A stretch of 64,000 nucleotides of DNA from Salinilacustrithrix flava. GTDB taxonomy: Bacteria > Actinomycetota > Acidimicrobiia > Acidimicrobiales > Salinilacustritrichaceae. Both the position numbers and the translations under genes were made by a program. This document shows, piece by piece, positions 51,490-59,884 of the stretch (position 1 is the first letter of the stretch; each line of letters opens with the position of its first letter). The notes under the pieces are model-generated. The model saw only the letters and a list, made by a program, of their open reading frames with translations. It had not been told where the DNA came from and searched no databases. Where the stretch lies: assembly GCA_024128875.1 (NCBI GenBank), contig JAMYFF010000011.1:1-64000 (forward strand), read 5' to 3'.

Positions 51490-52722
51490 CTACTTGATCG
51501 CGTTTGCGTCCATGTCCCCGGACAGTCGCTCGAGCTTCTTGTCGGGGATCCCGTCGATGGGCTGCTTGACCTCACCGACGGTGGGACCGAACTTCTTGGC
51601 CAGCGGTGCCAGTGCGTCGAGATCGAAGTCGTAGAGCTCGGCTGCATTGAGCGTCAGCATCCGCTCGACCTGGGAGGGATCGACGTCCGAGAAGCGCGAC
51701 CGCAGGTGCTCCTGGGTGTACGGGTGGGTGCCCTCGTCGTGGGGGTAGTCGCTGCCCCACATGAAGCGATCGAGACCGATGGCGTCGCGCGCCGCGACGT
51801 CATCGACGCCAGGGTTGCTCACGCCCATCCACACGTTCTGGCGGAAGTAGTCCGTGGCATCGCGAGGCAGCACGTGATCGTCGCCGTAGCGGATCTCCCC
51901 GGTGGCGCCTGTGTCACGGATCCCCCGGATGGTGTTGTCGAGACGTTCGAGCAGTGCAGGCACCCACGCGCAGCCGGTCTCGGTCATCACGAACTTCAAG
52001 CGCGGGAACCGCTCGAAGACACCGGAGAGGATGAACTGCGTGAGCGGACGCTGCGAGTAGAAGCCGGTCTCCGTGATGTAGAGCAACATCGACACCGGAT
52101 ACGAGCCGTAATCGGGGTTGCCGGTGCCGCCGTGGATCGTGACGGGCACCTCCAGGTCCTGGCAGAGCTCCCACACCGGGTCGTAGCAGCGGTCGTAGAG
52201 GGGCTTGACCCACTTGACGTCCGGCGGGACGTTCGGCAGCAAGATGCCCCCGCGCAGACCGTTCTCCTTGATCCAACGGATGTCGTCGAGCGTGTCCTCG
52301 ACGTTGTTCAAGAAGACCTGACCCACGCCGGCCCGCCGGTCCGGGAACTCGTTGCAGAAGTCGACCAACCACCGGTTGTGAGCCCGCACGCCAGCGAGAC
52401 GGTGCTCGTACTCCTCGGGCGTGGGCGGCTTGGCGAAGAGCACGAAGCTCGGGAAGAACGGGGGCACCGTGTTCGGGAACACGACCTCGCCGACCACCCC
52501 GTCAGCCTCCTGCTGGGAGTTGCGCATCTCGTTGTCCCAGTTGCGCAGCTTCCGCTTGTCGCCGAGGTCCTTGTACGGGTTCTTGTACCCGCCGCGCCAG
52601 TCGTCGAAGGCGCCGCGGTACCTCTCGTCGAGGTACTCGCGGTAGGCGGAGTGGCTACCACCCGCGTGTGTGTCCGACGAGATGATCGTGTAGTGGTCGG
52701 AATCGCTCAGGCTCGTGGCCAT
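51490..52722 (-). CDS. Amidohydrolase-2 family TIM-barrel protein
   Basis: A 410-residue metal-dependent hydrolase: ISSDTHAGGSHSAYREYLDERY is the N-terminal DxH metal motif, VTIHGGTGNPDYG the next strand, LKFVMTETGCAWVPALLERLD and FMWGSDYPHDEGTHPY the C-terminal metal Asp region. Related enzymes decarboxylate or hydrolyse ring-cleavage products. First of three leftward amidohydrolases, likely transcribed from the KstR-type site at 54915. ATG preceded by GGAGGA. Substrate not determinable. Confidence 0.87.
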   Translation of the reverse strand: MATSLSDSDHYTIISSDTHAGGSHSAYREYLDERYRGAFDDWRGGYKNPYKDLGDKRKLRNWDNEMRNSQQEADGVVGEVVFPNTVPPFFPSFVLFAKPPTPEEYEHRLAGVRAHNRWLVDFCNEFPDRRAGVGQVFLNNVEDTLDDIRWIKENGLRGGILLPNVPPDVKWVKPLYDRCYDPVWELCQDLEVPVTIHGGTGNPDYGSYPVSMLLYITETGFYSQRPLTQFILSGVFERFPRLKFVMTETGCAWVPALLERLDNTIRGIRDTGATGEIRYGDDHVLPRDATDYFRQNVWMGVSNPGVDDVAARDAIGLDRFMWGSDYPHDEGTHPYTQEHLRSRFSDVDPSQVERMLTLNAAELYDFDLDALAPLAKKFGPTVGEVKQPIDGIPDKKLERLSGDMDANAIK

Positions 52723-52784
52723 GTCGTCCTCCTGGAGACGGGGCGCGCGGCGCGCGGCTTTCGTTGGATTGGGTCAGGGATGGG

Positions 52785-53666
52785 TCAGGTGTCGAGCTTG
52801 AGGACCCGAGCGGCGTTCCCGCGCAGGAACTTGGGCCAGACGTCGTCCTTGAAGCCGACGTTGGGCATCTCGGTCATGATCCGTTCGATCGAGAGCCCCA
52901 TCGGGAAGTACCCGGCGTAGATCACCTTGTCGGCGCCGCGCGTGTTGGCGTAGTCGACGATGGCCTTCGGATAGTGCTTGGGAGCGAACGCACTGGTGCT
53001 GTAGTGCAGGCCCGGCCACTTCAGCATCAGCTTCATGGCGAGGTCGGTCCACGGCTCGCAGCCGTGGCGCGTGACGAAGACCAGCTCCGGGAAGTCGTAC
53101 ATGACCTCGTCGATCAGCTCGACGCGCTGCGGGTCCATGCGCAGCCGTGGTCCCGGCACACCAGCACAGCAGAAGACGGGGATGTCCATCTCCACGCAGG
53201 CGGCGTAGATGGGGTACATCTTCTTGTCGTTGATCGGCACCTGCGGGAACGTGCCGGAGGGAAACATGCTGACGGCCCGGATGTCGTACTCGTCCTTGAG
53301 CTGGCGGAGCTTGCGGATGCCCTCCATGCCCTCGTTCGGATCAGCGCCGGCCGATGCGATGAAGCGGTCCGGATGCTCGCGCAGGGCTCGCTCCGACGTG
53401 CCGGCACGGTTCCCCCCCACGCCGATCATGCCCCTCTCGATGCCCCATCGGTCCATCTCGGCCAGGGTCACGCCGACCGGGTCATCGACATCGCGCAGGT
53501 TCTTCTCGGGCACGTCCTTGAACATGTACTCGGCGGGGAACTCGAACTCCTCGCGGGACTGGCGATCACGCGTCTGGGTCGTGATGAACCGGTACGTCTC
53601 CTTCATGTCCGGGTGGGGGAACCCGATCATCGTGTCGATGATCCCGACGTCGATCGGCATGGCCAT
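52785..53666 (-). CDS. Amidohydrolase-2 family protein
   Basis: A 293-residue TIM-barrel protein: MAMPIDVGIIDTMIGFPHPDMKETYRF, VTLAEMDRWGIERGMIGVGGN, FIASAGADPNEGMEGIRKLRQL, FVTRHGCEPWTDLAMKLMLKWP, GADKVIYAGYFPMGLSIERIM. The usual metal-ligand HxH is not obvious and the C-terminal Asp motif is AGYFP rather than GSDYP, so it may be catalytically altered. Three near-adjacent ATGs exist; that at 53666 has AAGGAG at the best distance. Middle gene of the amidohydrolase operon. Confidence 0.82.
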   Translation of the reverse strand: MAMPIDVGIIDTMIGFPHPDMKETYRFITTQTRDRQSREEFEFPAEYMFKDVPEKNLRDVDDPVGVTLAEMDRWGIERGMIGVGGNRAGTSERALREHPDRFIASAGADPNEGMEGIRKLRQLKDEYDIRAVSMFPSGTFPQVPINDKKMYPIYAACVEMDIPVFCCAGVPGPRLRMDPQRVELIDEVMYDFPELVFVTRHGCEPWTDLAMKLMLKWPGLHYSTSAFAPKHYPKAIVDYANTRGADKVIYAGYFPMGLSIERIMTEMPNVGFKDDVWPKFLRGNAARVLKLDT

Positions 53667-53683
53667 GGGCATGTCTCCTTGGT

Positions 53684-54877
53684 TCAGGCGGGTTGGCGCT
53701 CGGCGAGGGCGAGACCGTTGTCGCGCATGACGAGCCGGCACTGGTCGTCGGTGAAGTCGAAGTTCTTCAGGTCCTTGACGTACGCGGTGGGCTCGGCGAG
53801 GCCCTCGGCATGTGGGTAGTCGGAGCCCATGAGCAGTCGCTCGACCCCCAGCAGGTCTCGGAGGTCACCGAGCGCATCCTCGTAGAACGGGCTGACCCAC
53901 ACGTGACGTCGGAACGTCTCGCGGGGATCCTCCGCATAGGCGTGCGGGGTCTGTCCGAAGGACTTCTTGAGCTTCTCGAAGAGATGGAACACCCAGTCGG
54001 ATCCGGTCTCGATCGACGCCAGCCGCAAGTTGGGGAAGCGATGGAAGAGCCCGTGGGCCAAGAGGTTCGCCAGGTGGTCCTGGATGGCGCTGTGGGACAC
54101 GAGCGAGCGGAACGGGTTCTGCCGGAACGCCTGCATCTCGGTGGCGTCGCCCCAGTCGGAGATGTAGCTGCTGTAGTGCGAGTCCCCGCCGTGGAGCACC
54201 ACCGTGACGCCGGCCTCGTTGATCCGGCCCCACACGTCGTCGAACACCGGGTCGGCCGGCGAACGGCCTCCCGCCGGCGTCATCACGGGGCCCGGCATCA
54301 TGAGCAGGAACCGGGCGTCCTGCGCGAGCGCCCACTCGACCTCGGCTGCGGCGGCGTCGGGGTCGACCAGGGTGATGACCGGGGCAGCGAAGATGCGCTC
54401 CTGGTGGGAGAAGCCCCAGTCCTCGGCCATCCACCGGTTGAACGCCCGGAAGGCGGCCACGAGGGCGGGCGGGTCGTGGATGAGCGCCTGCTCCATGCCC
54501 ACGCCGAGCGTCGGCAGGAAGATGGCGCCCTGCATGCCCTGCTCGTCCATGAGCCGCAGCCGGGCGTCACGGTCGCGATACTCAGGGCGATCCGCCATGC
54601 GGTCCAGCTCGCCGAAGAGATCGCGCGTGTCCTGGCCCTTCGGGTTGCGCCCGCGGAAGTACTCGTCGAGCGACCCCGGCTTGGCGACGGGGTCGAAGGT
54701 GGGGTTCGGGATGAAGCGGTTGATCTTGCCGGCGACGAGCAGACGGAGCTTGCCGTCCACCTCCGCCCACTGCATCGTGCGCTTCTCGAAACCCGGTTCG
54801 AGATGTCGCGTGAACGCGTCCAGCGGCTCGTAGAAGTGGTTGTCGCAGTCGAAGACCGCGAAGTCGACGTGTTGCAT
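53684..54877 (-). CDS. Amidohydrolase-2 family TIM-barrel protein
   Basis: A 397-residue protein: FAVFDCDNHFYEPLDAFTRHL is the metal-binding DxxxH start, VTVVLHGGDSHYSSYISDWGD a central strand, FPNLRLASIETGSDWVFHLFEKLKK and LLMGSDYPHAEGLAEP the C-terminal motif. Close paralogue of the amidohydrolase at 62191-63423 (both DCDNH, FRGRNPK/FRGNVSD, NRW-EDWG). Starts 37 bp from the KstR-type palindrome at 54915. ATG 54895 six codons upstream is an alternative. Confidence 0.87.
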   Translation of the reverse strand: MQHVDFAVFDCDNHFYEPLDAFTRHLEPGFEKRTMQWAEVDGKLRLLVAGKINRFIPNPTFDPVAKPGSLDEYFRGRNPKGQDTRDLFGELDRMADRPEYRDRDARLRLMDEQGMQGAIFLPTLGVGMEQALIHDPPALVAAFRAFNRWMAEDWGFSHQERIFAAPVITLVDPDAAAAEVEWALAQDARFLLMMPGPVMTPAGGRSPADPVFDDVWGRINEAGVTVVLHGGDSHYSSYISDWGDATEMQAFRQNPFRSLVSHSAIQDHLANLLAHGLFHRFPNLRLASIETGSDWVFHLFEKLKKSFGQTPHAYAEDPRETFRRHVWVSPFYEDALGDLRDLLGVERLLMGSDYPHAEGLAEPTAYVKDLKNFDFTDDQCRLVMRDNGLALAERQPA

Positions 54878-54914
54878 CGGTCCCCCTGGATCCATCTCGC
54901 TGACGAAGCCTAAC

Positions 54915-54928
54915 TGTAACCGGTTCTA
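54915..54928. promoter_or_regulatory. KstR-type operator TGTAACCGGTTCTA
   Basis: Matches TnnAACnnGTTnnA exactly. It lies 37 bp upstream of the amidohydrolase at 53684-54877, the first gene of the three-gene amidohydrolase run. Confidence 0.65.
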
Positions 54929-54959
54929 GTCGGCGCCGTCCAGGTCAGGACGGGTGCAC

Positions 54960-56099
54960 CTAGGGCTTCTCGGAACCGACGATCCAGATGGCGAAGTACT
55001 GGGACGCACCGCCGAAGGCGTGACCCATGGCGCGACGCACGTCGGGCACCTGGTGCTCGCCGGCGGTGCCGCGCACCTGCATCGCCGCCTCGGCACAACG
55101 GATGAGACCAGCTGCGCCGATGGCGTTGGCGGAGAGCACACCCCCGGATGCGTTGACCGGGAACGCCCCGTCGAAGGCGGTGATGTCGTCATCGACCATC
55201 TTCCAACCCTGGCCCTCCTCGGCGAAGCCGAGGTTCTCCAGCCACATCGGCTCGAACCAGCTGAAGGGCACGTAGATCTCCGCGCAGTCGAGCTCCTCGA
55301 GCGGGTTGGTGATCCCGGCCTGTGCGTAGGCCTCGGCCGCGCACTGCTGGCCGGCCAGCGGGTTCACCCAGCTCCGGCTCGGGTGGCCCGATGCCTCCGA
55401 GCGGGTTGAGCTGCCGTGCAACCATGCGGGCGGACGCTCCGTCTTGGGGATCCGCTTCTCGCTGGTGAAGATGATGGCTCCGGCGCCGTCGGACGTCGGG
55501 CAGCACTCCAGCTTGCGCAAGGGCTCGACGACCATCTCCGACTCCTCGACCATCTTGATGTCGATGCCGGGGATCTTCAGCTGGGCGTGCGGGTTCTTCA
55601 GCGCGTTGAGCCGGTCCTTCACCGCGACCAGTGGACCGATGTGGGGCGGTGCGCCGGACTTCTCGATGTACTGGCGGATGGATGACGCGAACGCGACACC
55701 GGCCCCGCCACGGGAACCACCACCCAGGATCCGGGAGGTGTCGGTCTCGGACTGCTTCTCGAACGCGATGCTCAGCACGCACTCGTACTGCCCGGACTCG
55801 ATCAGGTGCGCACCGAAGATGGCGGTGTGTGCACCCACGCTGCCGGCGGTGTGCATGCGGAACATCGGCTTGCCGGCTCCGCCCATCGCATCGTTGAGGA
55901 ACAGCTCGGGGCGCATCACCCCTTCGAAGAGGTCTGGCGCCTTCCCGAAGACCACGGCGTCGATGTCGGACCACTCGAGCTCGGCGTCCGCGAGGGCGCG
56001 GGTGGCGGCCTCGCGGAGCAACCCCGGCATGGAGAGGTCGTCACGGCGGCGTTGGTGGTCGGACTGGCCGATGCCGACGATCGCACAGCGTTCAGCCAC
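54960..56099 (-). CDS. Thiolase-like/SCP2-type protein lacking catalytic Cys
   Basis: A 379-residue thiolase-fold protein: VAERCAIVGIGQSDHQRRR, LADAELEWSDIDAVVFGKAP, MHTAGSVGAHTAIFGAHLIESG, LECCPTSDGAGAIIF, NASGGVLSANAIGAAGLIRCAEAAMQVRG. At the usual nucleophile position the segment is MHTAGSVGAH with no Cys. This is seen in aldolase-type members such as Ltp2, which work with an OB-fold (DUF35) partner. Two OB-fold genes follow in the same operon. The GTG at 56099 has AAGG upstream. Adjacent to the second thiolase with a 1-bp gap. Confidence 0.85.
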   Translation of the reverse strand: MAERCAIVGIGQSDHQRRRDDLSMPGLLREAATRALADAELEWSDIDAVVFGKAPDLFEGVMRPELFLNDAMGGAGKPMFRMHTAGSVGAHTAIFGAHLIESGQYECVLSIAFEKQSETDTSRILGGGSRGGAGVAFASSIRQYIEKSGAPPHIGPLVAVKDRLNALKNPHAQLKIPGIDIKMVEESEMVVEPLRKLECCPTSDGAGAIIFTSEKRIPKTERPPAWLHGSSTRSEASGHPSRSWVNPLAGQQCAAEAYAQAGITNPLEELDCAEIYVPFSWFEPMWLENLGFAEEGQGWKMVDDDITAFDGAFPVNASGGVLSANAIGAAGLIRCAEAAMQVRGTAGEHQVPDVRRAMGHAFGGASQYFAIWIVGSEKP

Positions 56100-56100
56100 T

Positions 56101-57153
56101 TCAATCACCTTCCAGTACGCAGACGAGGTTCTGTTGCAAGCAGTGGCCCGACGTGGCGTGGGCCAGGACCCGCTGCTTTCCGTTGTTCTTGATCTGGTTG
56201 AACGCCTCACCGATGCGGATGAGGCCGACGGCCATGAGCGGGTTGGCGGCGAGCGGCCCCCCGGACGGGTTGATCTCGGTCGAGTCCTGCAGGCCGAGCG
56301 CATCCTTGAGGATCAGCTCCTGGTGGCTGAAGGTGCTCGAGATCTCGGCGACCTCGATCCCATCGCCAGAGCCGACCGTCTTCCCGGCCACCTCGGTGGA
56401 CGGCGACTTCGACAGGTCGCGCGTTCCGAAGTAGTGCGTCTCGATGCGGTTGTCGATCCCACGGATCCAGGCCGGTCGCTCGCACAGGTCGCGAGCCCGG
56501 TCGCCTGCGACCAGCACGACCGCGGCCGCCCCGTCGGTGATCGGCGGGCAGTCGCTCGGGCGCAGCGGGTCGACCCAGTACGGCTCGGCCAGGATCTCCT
56601 CGGCGGTGACGTCCTTCTTCACCTGGGCGTGGTCGTTCGACATCGCCGAACGCCGGGAGCGGGCTGCCACCTCGGCCATGTCCCGCTCGGTGTAGTCGCT
56701 GTTGTCGAGCAGGGCGCGGGCCTGGAGGCCGGCGGTGGAGATGCAGTCGATGCCGGTAGGGGCCAGGTAGTACGGATCGAGCTCGACGGTGAGGACCTCA
56801 CGCATGTTCCCGGCCGAGGCCTTGCCGAAGCCGTAGACGAGCGCCGTGTCGGCGTGGCCGATCTGCAGCATCATCCAGGCCTCGTACAGCGCCCAGGCCC
56901 CGTCCATCTCGACGTGGGACTCCGACAGTGGAGGCCAGGCGCCCACGGCGTCGAGGCCGCGGATGAAGGCGAACGGCTGGCCCGCCAGGTAGTCAGCACT
57001 TCCCGAGCACACGAAGTCGATCTGTGAGCGGTCCAGCCCCGATTGCTCGTAGGCCTCGCGGACCACGGGCATGATCATCTGCGGCTCGTCGAAGTCGGTC
57101 TGACGCCGGACGAGGGGAGACTGGGCGAAGGCCACGATGGCGACGTCCCTCAT
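56101..57153 (-). CDS. Thiolase-like/lipid-transfer-type protein lacking catalytic Cys
   Basis: A 350-residue thiolase-fold protein: VAIVAFAQSPLVRRQTDFDEPQMIMPVVREAYEQSGLDRSQIDFVCSGSADYLAG, GHADTALVYGFGKASAG, RPSDCPPITDGAAAVVLVAGDRA, EINPSGGPLAANPLMAVGLIRIGEAFNQI. The nucleophile position reads LSESHVEMDGAWA, without Cys; the C-terminal motif SGHCLQQN is present. Together with the neighbouring thiolase-like gene it probably forms a hetero-oligomer acting on a steroid-side-chain-like CoA thioester (inference). Overlaps the OB-fold gene stop/start by 4 nt. Confidence 0.85.
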   Translation of the reverse strand: MRDVAIVAFAQSPLVRRQTDFDEPQMIMPVVREAYEQSGLDRSQIDFVCSGSADYLAGQPFAFIRGLDAVGAWPPLSESHVEMDGAWALYEAWMMLQIGHADTALVYGFGKASAGNMREVLTVELDPYYLAPTGIDCISTAGLQARALLDNSDYTERDMAEVAARSRRSAMSNDHAQVKKDVTAEEILAEPYWVDPLRPSDCPPITDGAAAVVLVAGDRARDLCERPAWIRGIDNRIETHYFGTRDLSKSPSTEVAGKTVGSGDGIEVAEISSTFSHQELILKDALGLQDSTEINPSGGPLAANPLMAVGLIRIGEAFNQIKNNGKQRVLAHATSGHCLQQNLVCVLEGD

Positions 57154-57680
57154 GATTCACCTGCCTTCTTCAAGAGTTCCTGGACCTCTTCTCGAGAGGC
57201 GTCCGGTTCGCCGGTGGGCTCCCAGCCCTTGATGCCGACCGCTCCCCATCCGCCGCTGGACGGCAGCCGGCCGTCCTCGAGCTCGACCCACACCGCACGC
57301 ATCCGCATGCCGGTGTGCACGTCGGCGGCCTCCACGCCATCGAGCTCACCCATGAGGGTGATGCGCGTGCCGTCGAGCATGACGTCGCCCCGTGCCGATG
57401 TCTTGCCACCTTGCTGGTGGAGCTTGTCGGGGTTGGTCACCGTGTAGCTGACGAGCACGCCTTCGGGCGACACCTCGATCTCGTGCTCGTCCGTGGTCAG
57501 CACGACGCACACCGGGCAGTAGCCCTTCGGGGGCGTGTACAGGCGCTCGCACTCCGGGCACCGGTGGGCGATCAGCCGCTTCTCCCCCACGGCTTCGGTG
57601 TAGCGGCGCGCCGCGCGCGTCGGTGGACGCTCGTAGTCCAGCGACACCACGGAGTTCAGCACCTTGACGTCGTCACTCAT
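57150..57680 (-). CDS. Zn-ribbon OB-fold (DUF35) protein
   Basis: A 176-residue protein. A zinc ribbon of the rubredoxin type is seen as HRCPECERLYTPPKGYCPVC (~39-58). The OB domain follows (LVSYTVTNPDKLHQQG, GDVMLDGTRITLMGELDGV, MRMRAVWVELEDG). DUF35 proteins bind the CoA or acyl substrate for a partner thiolase; here it overlaps the 56101-57153 thiolase by 4 nt, so the partner is evident. The 58-bp gap to the upstream OB-fold gene is free of other features. Confidence 0.88.
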   Translation of the reverse strand: MSDDVKVLNSVVSLDYERPPTRAARRYTEAVGEKRLIAHRCPECERLYTPPKGYCPVCVVLTTDEHEIEVSPEGVLVSYTVTNPDKLHQQGGKTSARGDVMLDGTRITLMGELDGVEAADVHTGMRMRAVWVELEDGRLPSSGGWGAVGIKGWEPTGEPDASREEVQELLKKAGES

Positions 57681-57738
57681 CCGTCGTTCTCCTCACTCGC
57701 TCCCCGAAGGGGCGCTCCGTCCTGGTCGGCACCGGCGT

Positions 57739-58176
57739 TCACGCCGGCTCGAAGCACTCGATGTCGCGCAGGTGACCGATGCGCTCGTCACGCCAGCGCG
57801 CCTCGACCCGCATGCCCGTGGCCATCTGCCCCTTGTCCGCCACCCGCACGGCGTGGACGAGGTCGGTGTCGGCGCCGTCGAGGCGGATCAGGCACCAGGC
57901 GAAGGGCTCCTGGAGCAGGTGGTTTCGCAACGGCTCCTCGACCCAAGCCCACGAAGACACGGTGCCCGTGCCATCCAGCTGGACCCAGTCGTCGGAGGCC
58001 GACTCCCCCGTGTAGGGGTCGTACTCGAAGGGAGGGCACTGGACCTTCCCGGTGCGGGTCTTGTTCGCCCAGATCTCGCCGTCGCGCAACCCCGTGAAGA
58101 ACCGGCTGATGACCGGTCCCAACGTTCGTACGTACGGCATCTCGACGGTGTCGATGGGTACCGGTGTGTCGCTCAT
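57739..58176 (-). CDS. OB-fold (DUF35) protein without zinc ribbon
   Basis: A 145-residue OB-domain protein: YVRTLGPVISRFFTGLRDGEIWANKTRTGKVQCPPFEYDPYTG, VSSWAWVEEPLRNHLLQEPFAWCLIRLDG, MATGMRVEARWRDERIG. The zinc-binding cysteines are lost apart from one in VQCPPFEY, unlike the other DUF35 gene. It would pair with the thiolase at 54960. First gene of the operon, 20 bp from a KstR-type site at 58197. Confidence 0.83.
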   Translation of the reverse strand: MSDTPVPIDTVEMPYVRTLGPVISRFFTGLRDGEIWANKTRTGKVQCPPFEYDPYTGESASDDWVQLDGTGTVSSWAWVEEPLRNHLLQEPFAWCLIRLDGADTDLVHAVRVADKGQMATGMRVEARWRDERIGHLRDIECFEPA

Positions 58177-58195
58177 CACGACACACGTCTAACAA

Positions 58196-59884
58196 CTAGA
58201 ACGCGTTCTCGCAAGCGCGATCGTCGTCGACGTGGTCGAGGACGAAGCCCTCGTAGCCCGCGGTCACCACCTCATCGCAGATCTTCCGGTAGTTGCCGAC
58301 GCCTCCGAGGTAGGGCATGAACACCCTCGTCTTGCCCGGCACGTTGGCTCCGAGATACCACGAGCTGCAGCTCGGCGAGGTCTGCACGGTGCCCTCGGCG
58401 ACCTGGTTGACGTGCTCGACCCAACGGTCCTCCGCATCCCGGTCGGGCTCGATGGTGCGCACGCCACGGTCTCGGAGATCAGCGATGCAGTCGCTGATCC
58501 ACTCCACGTGCTGCTCGATGGAGACGATCATGTTCGAGAGCACCGACGGGCTCCCGGGGCCGGTCACGAAGAACAGGTTCGGGAAGCCCGCGCTCTGGAG
58601 GCCCAGATAGGTGCGCGGCCCGGCGGCCCACCTCTCTCGGAGAGCCACCCCCCTGCGACCACGGATGTCGATCCGGTCGAGGGCGCCGGTGATGGCATCG
58701 AAGCCGGTCGCCAGGATGACGACGTCGAAGTCGTACTCGGCCTCGGTGGTGCGGATCCCGTGGGCGGTGATCGACTCGAGTGGCGTCTTCCGGAGGTCCA
58801 CCAAGGTGACGTCGTCGCGGTTGAACGTCTCGTAGTAGCCACTGTCGAGCACCTGGCGCTTGCACCCGATGGGGTAGTCGGCGGGACACAGCGCCTCGGC
58901 GACCTCGGGATCGTCGACGATGCGCCGGACCGCCTGTCGGTACAGCTCGCAGGCGAGCTCGTTCGCCTCCGGGTCGAGCCTGACGTCGGCCCAGGCGTAG
59001 ATCACCCCGCGACCCTTCTCGTCCAGCACCGCGCGGAGCTGCTCGTCGGTGGCCTCGAGGATCCTGTCCTCGGGGACCCCCTCGACGAGACCACCGAGCC
59101 CGGTGTTGGCCCCGGCGGGCAGACCGAACATCGAGAGTCCGGCGACCGACTCGCGCTGGATCCGGCGGATCTCTTCGTAGTGCTCCTTGGCGTACCGGTC
59201 GGCCTCCTCGACGAGCTCCAGGTTCATCACGGGCAGCGTGTACACCGGCGTGCGCTGGAACACGTGCAGATGCGCGGCCTCAGCAGCCACGATCGGGATC
59301 GTCTGCACCCCCGAGGAACCGGTGCCGACAACCGCGACCCGCTTCCCCGTGAAGTCGATCCCCTCGTGGGGGTACCGCCCGGTGTGTGCGAGCTCGCCCT
59401 CGAACAGGTCCTGGCCGGGGATGTCGGGCTCGAGTGGGACCGACAGACATCCAGTGGCCATCACGCAGAACGTGGCGGTGATCTGTTCGCCGGCGTCGGT
59501 CTCCACGACCCACGCGCCACTGCGCTCGTCGAAGGTCGCCGCCCGCACACGCGTCCCGAAGGTGATGTCACGACGCAGGTCGAATCGATCGGCGACGTGG
59601 CCCAGGTACTCGAGGATCTCGGGCTGGCGGGACATCACCTCGCTCCATCGCCACTCCTGCTGCAGCTCGTCGGACCAGCCGTAGGAGTACTCGATGCTCG
59701 GCACGTCGCACCGGGCACCGGGGTAGCGGTTCCAGTACCAGGTGCCGCCGACGTCGCCGGCGGCGTCGATCGCCCGCACCCGCAGCCCGAGCTGTCGGCA
59801 GCGCTGGACCAGGTACAGGCCGGCGAAGCCGGCACCGACGACGACCACGTCGACGTCGGTGGCCGCATCCTGATCGATGGTCAC
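58196..59884 (-). CDS. Flavin-dependent Baeyer-Villiger-type monooxygenase
   Basis: A 562-residue class B flavoprotein monooxygenase. FAD site: VVVVGAGFAGLYLVQRCRQLGL (~14-35); second Rossmann GVGTGSSGVQTIP-type at ~185. The BVMO signature GGTWYWNRYPGARCD is clear, and the second fingerprint appears as FEGELAHTGRYPHEG (~160). It would insert oxygen into a ketone to make an ester or lactone, for example a terpenone or steroid ketone. The GTG at 59884 overlaps the esterase stop (GTGA); GGAGG at 5 nt. Third gene of the P450-esterase-BVMO operon. Stop lies 13 bp from the DUF35 operon's operator. Confidence 0.9.
   Translation of the reverse strand: MTIDQDAATDVDVVVVGAGFAGLYLVQRCRQLGLRVRAIDAAGDVGGTWYWNRYPGARCDVPSIEYSYGWSDELQQEWRWSEVMSRQPEILEYLGHVADRFDLRRDITFGTRVRAATFDERSGAWVVETDAGEQITATFCVMATGCLSVPLEPDIPGQDLFEGELAHTGRYPHEGIDFTGKRVAVVGTGSSGVQTIPIVAAEAAHLHVFQRTPVYTLPVMNLELVEEADRYAKEHYEEIRRIQRESVAGLSMFGLPAGANTGLGGLVEGVPEDRILEATDEQLRAVLDEKGRGVIYAWADVRLDPEANELACELYRQAVRRIVDDPEVAEALCPADYPIGCKRQVLDSGYYETFNRDDVTLVDLRKTPLESITAHGIRTTEAEYDFDVVILATGFDAITGALDRIDIRGRRGVALRERWAAGPRTYLGLQSAGFPNLFFVTGPGSPSVLSNMIVSIEQHVEWISDCIADLRDRGVRTIEPDRDAEDRWVEHVNQVAEGTVQTSPSCSSWYLGANVPGKTRVFMPYLGGVGNYRKICDEVVTAGYEGFVLDHVDDDRACENAF
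58197..58210. promoter_or_regulatory. KstR-type operator TAGAACGCGTTCTC
   Basis: Matches TnnAACnnGTTnnA at 13 of 14 positions (final C instead of A). It overlaps the stop codon of the monooxygenase gene and lies 20 bp upstream of the DUF35/thiolase operon start at 58176. Confidence 0.58.

Noticed and set aside
51320..51634. Plus-strand frame containing VAGAGLEPATFGL
   Set aside because: This peptide is a well-known false translation of a tRNA 3' end; the region is the tRNA fragment and terminator.
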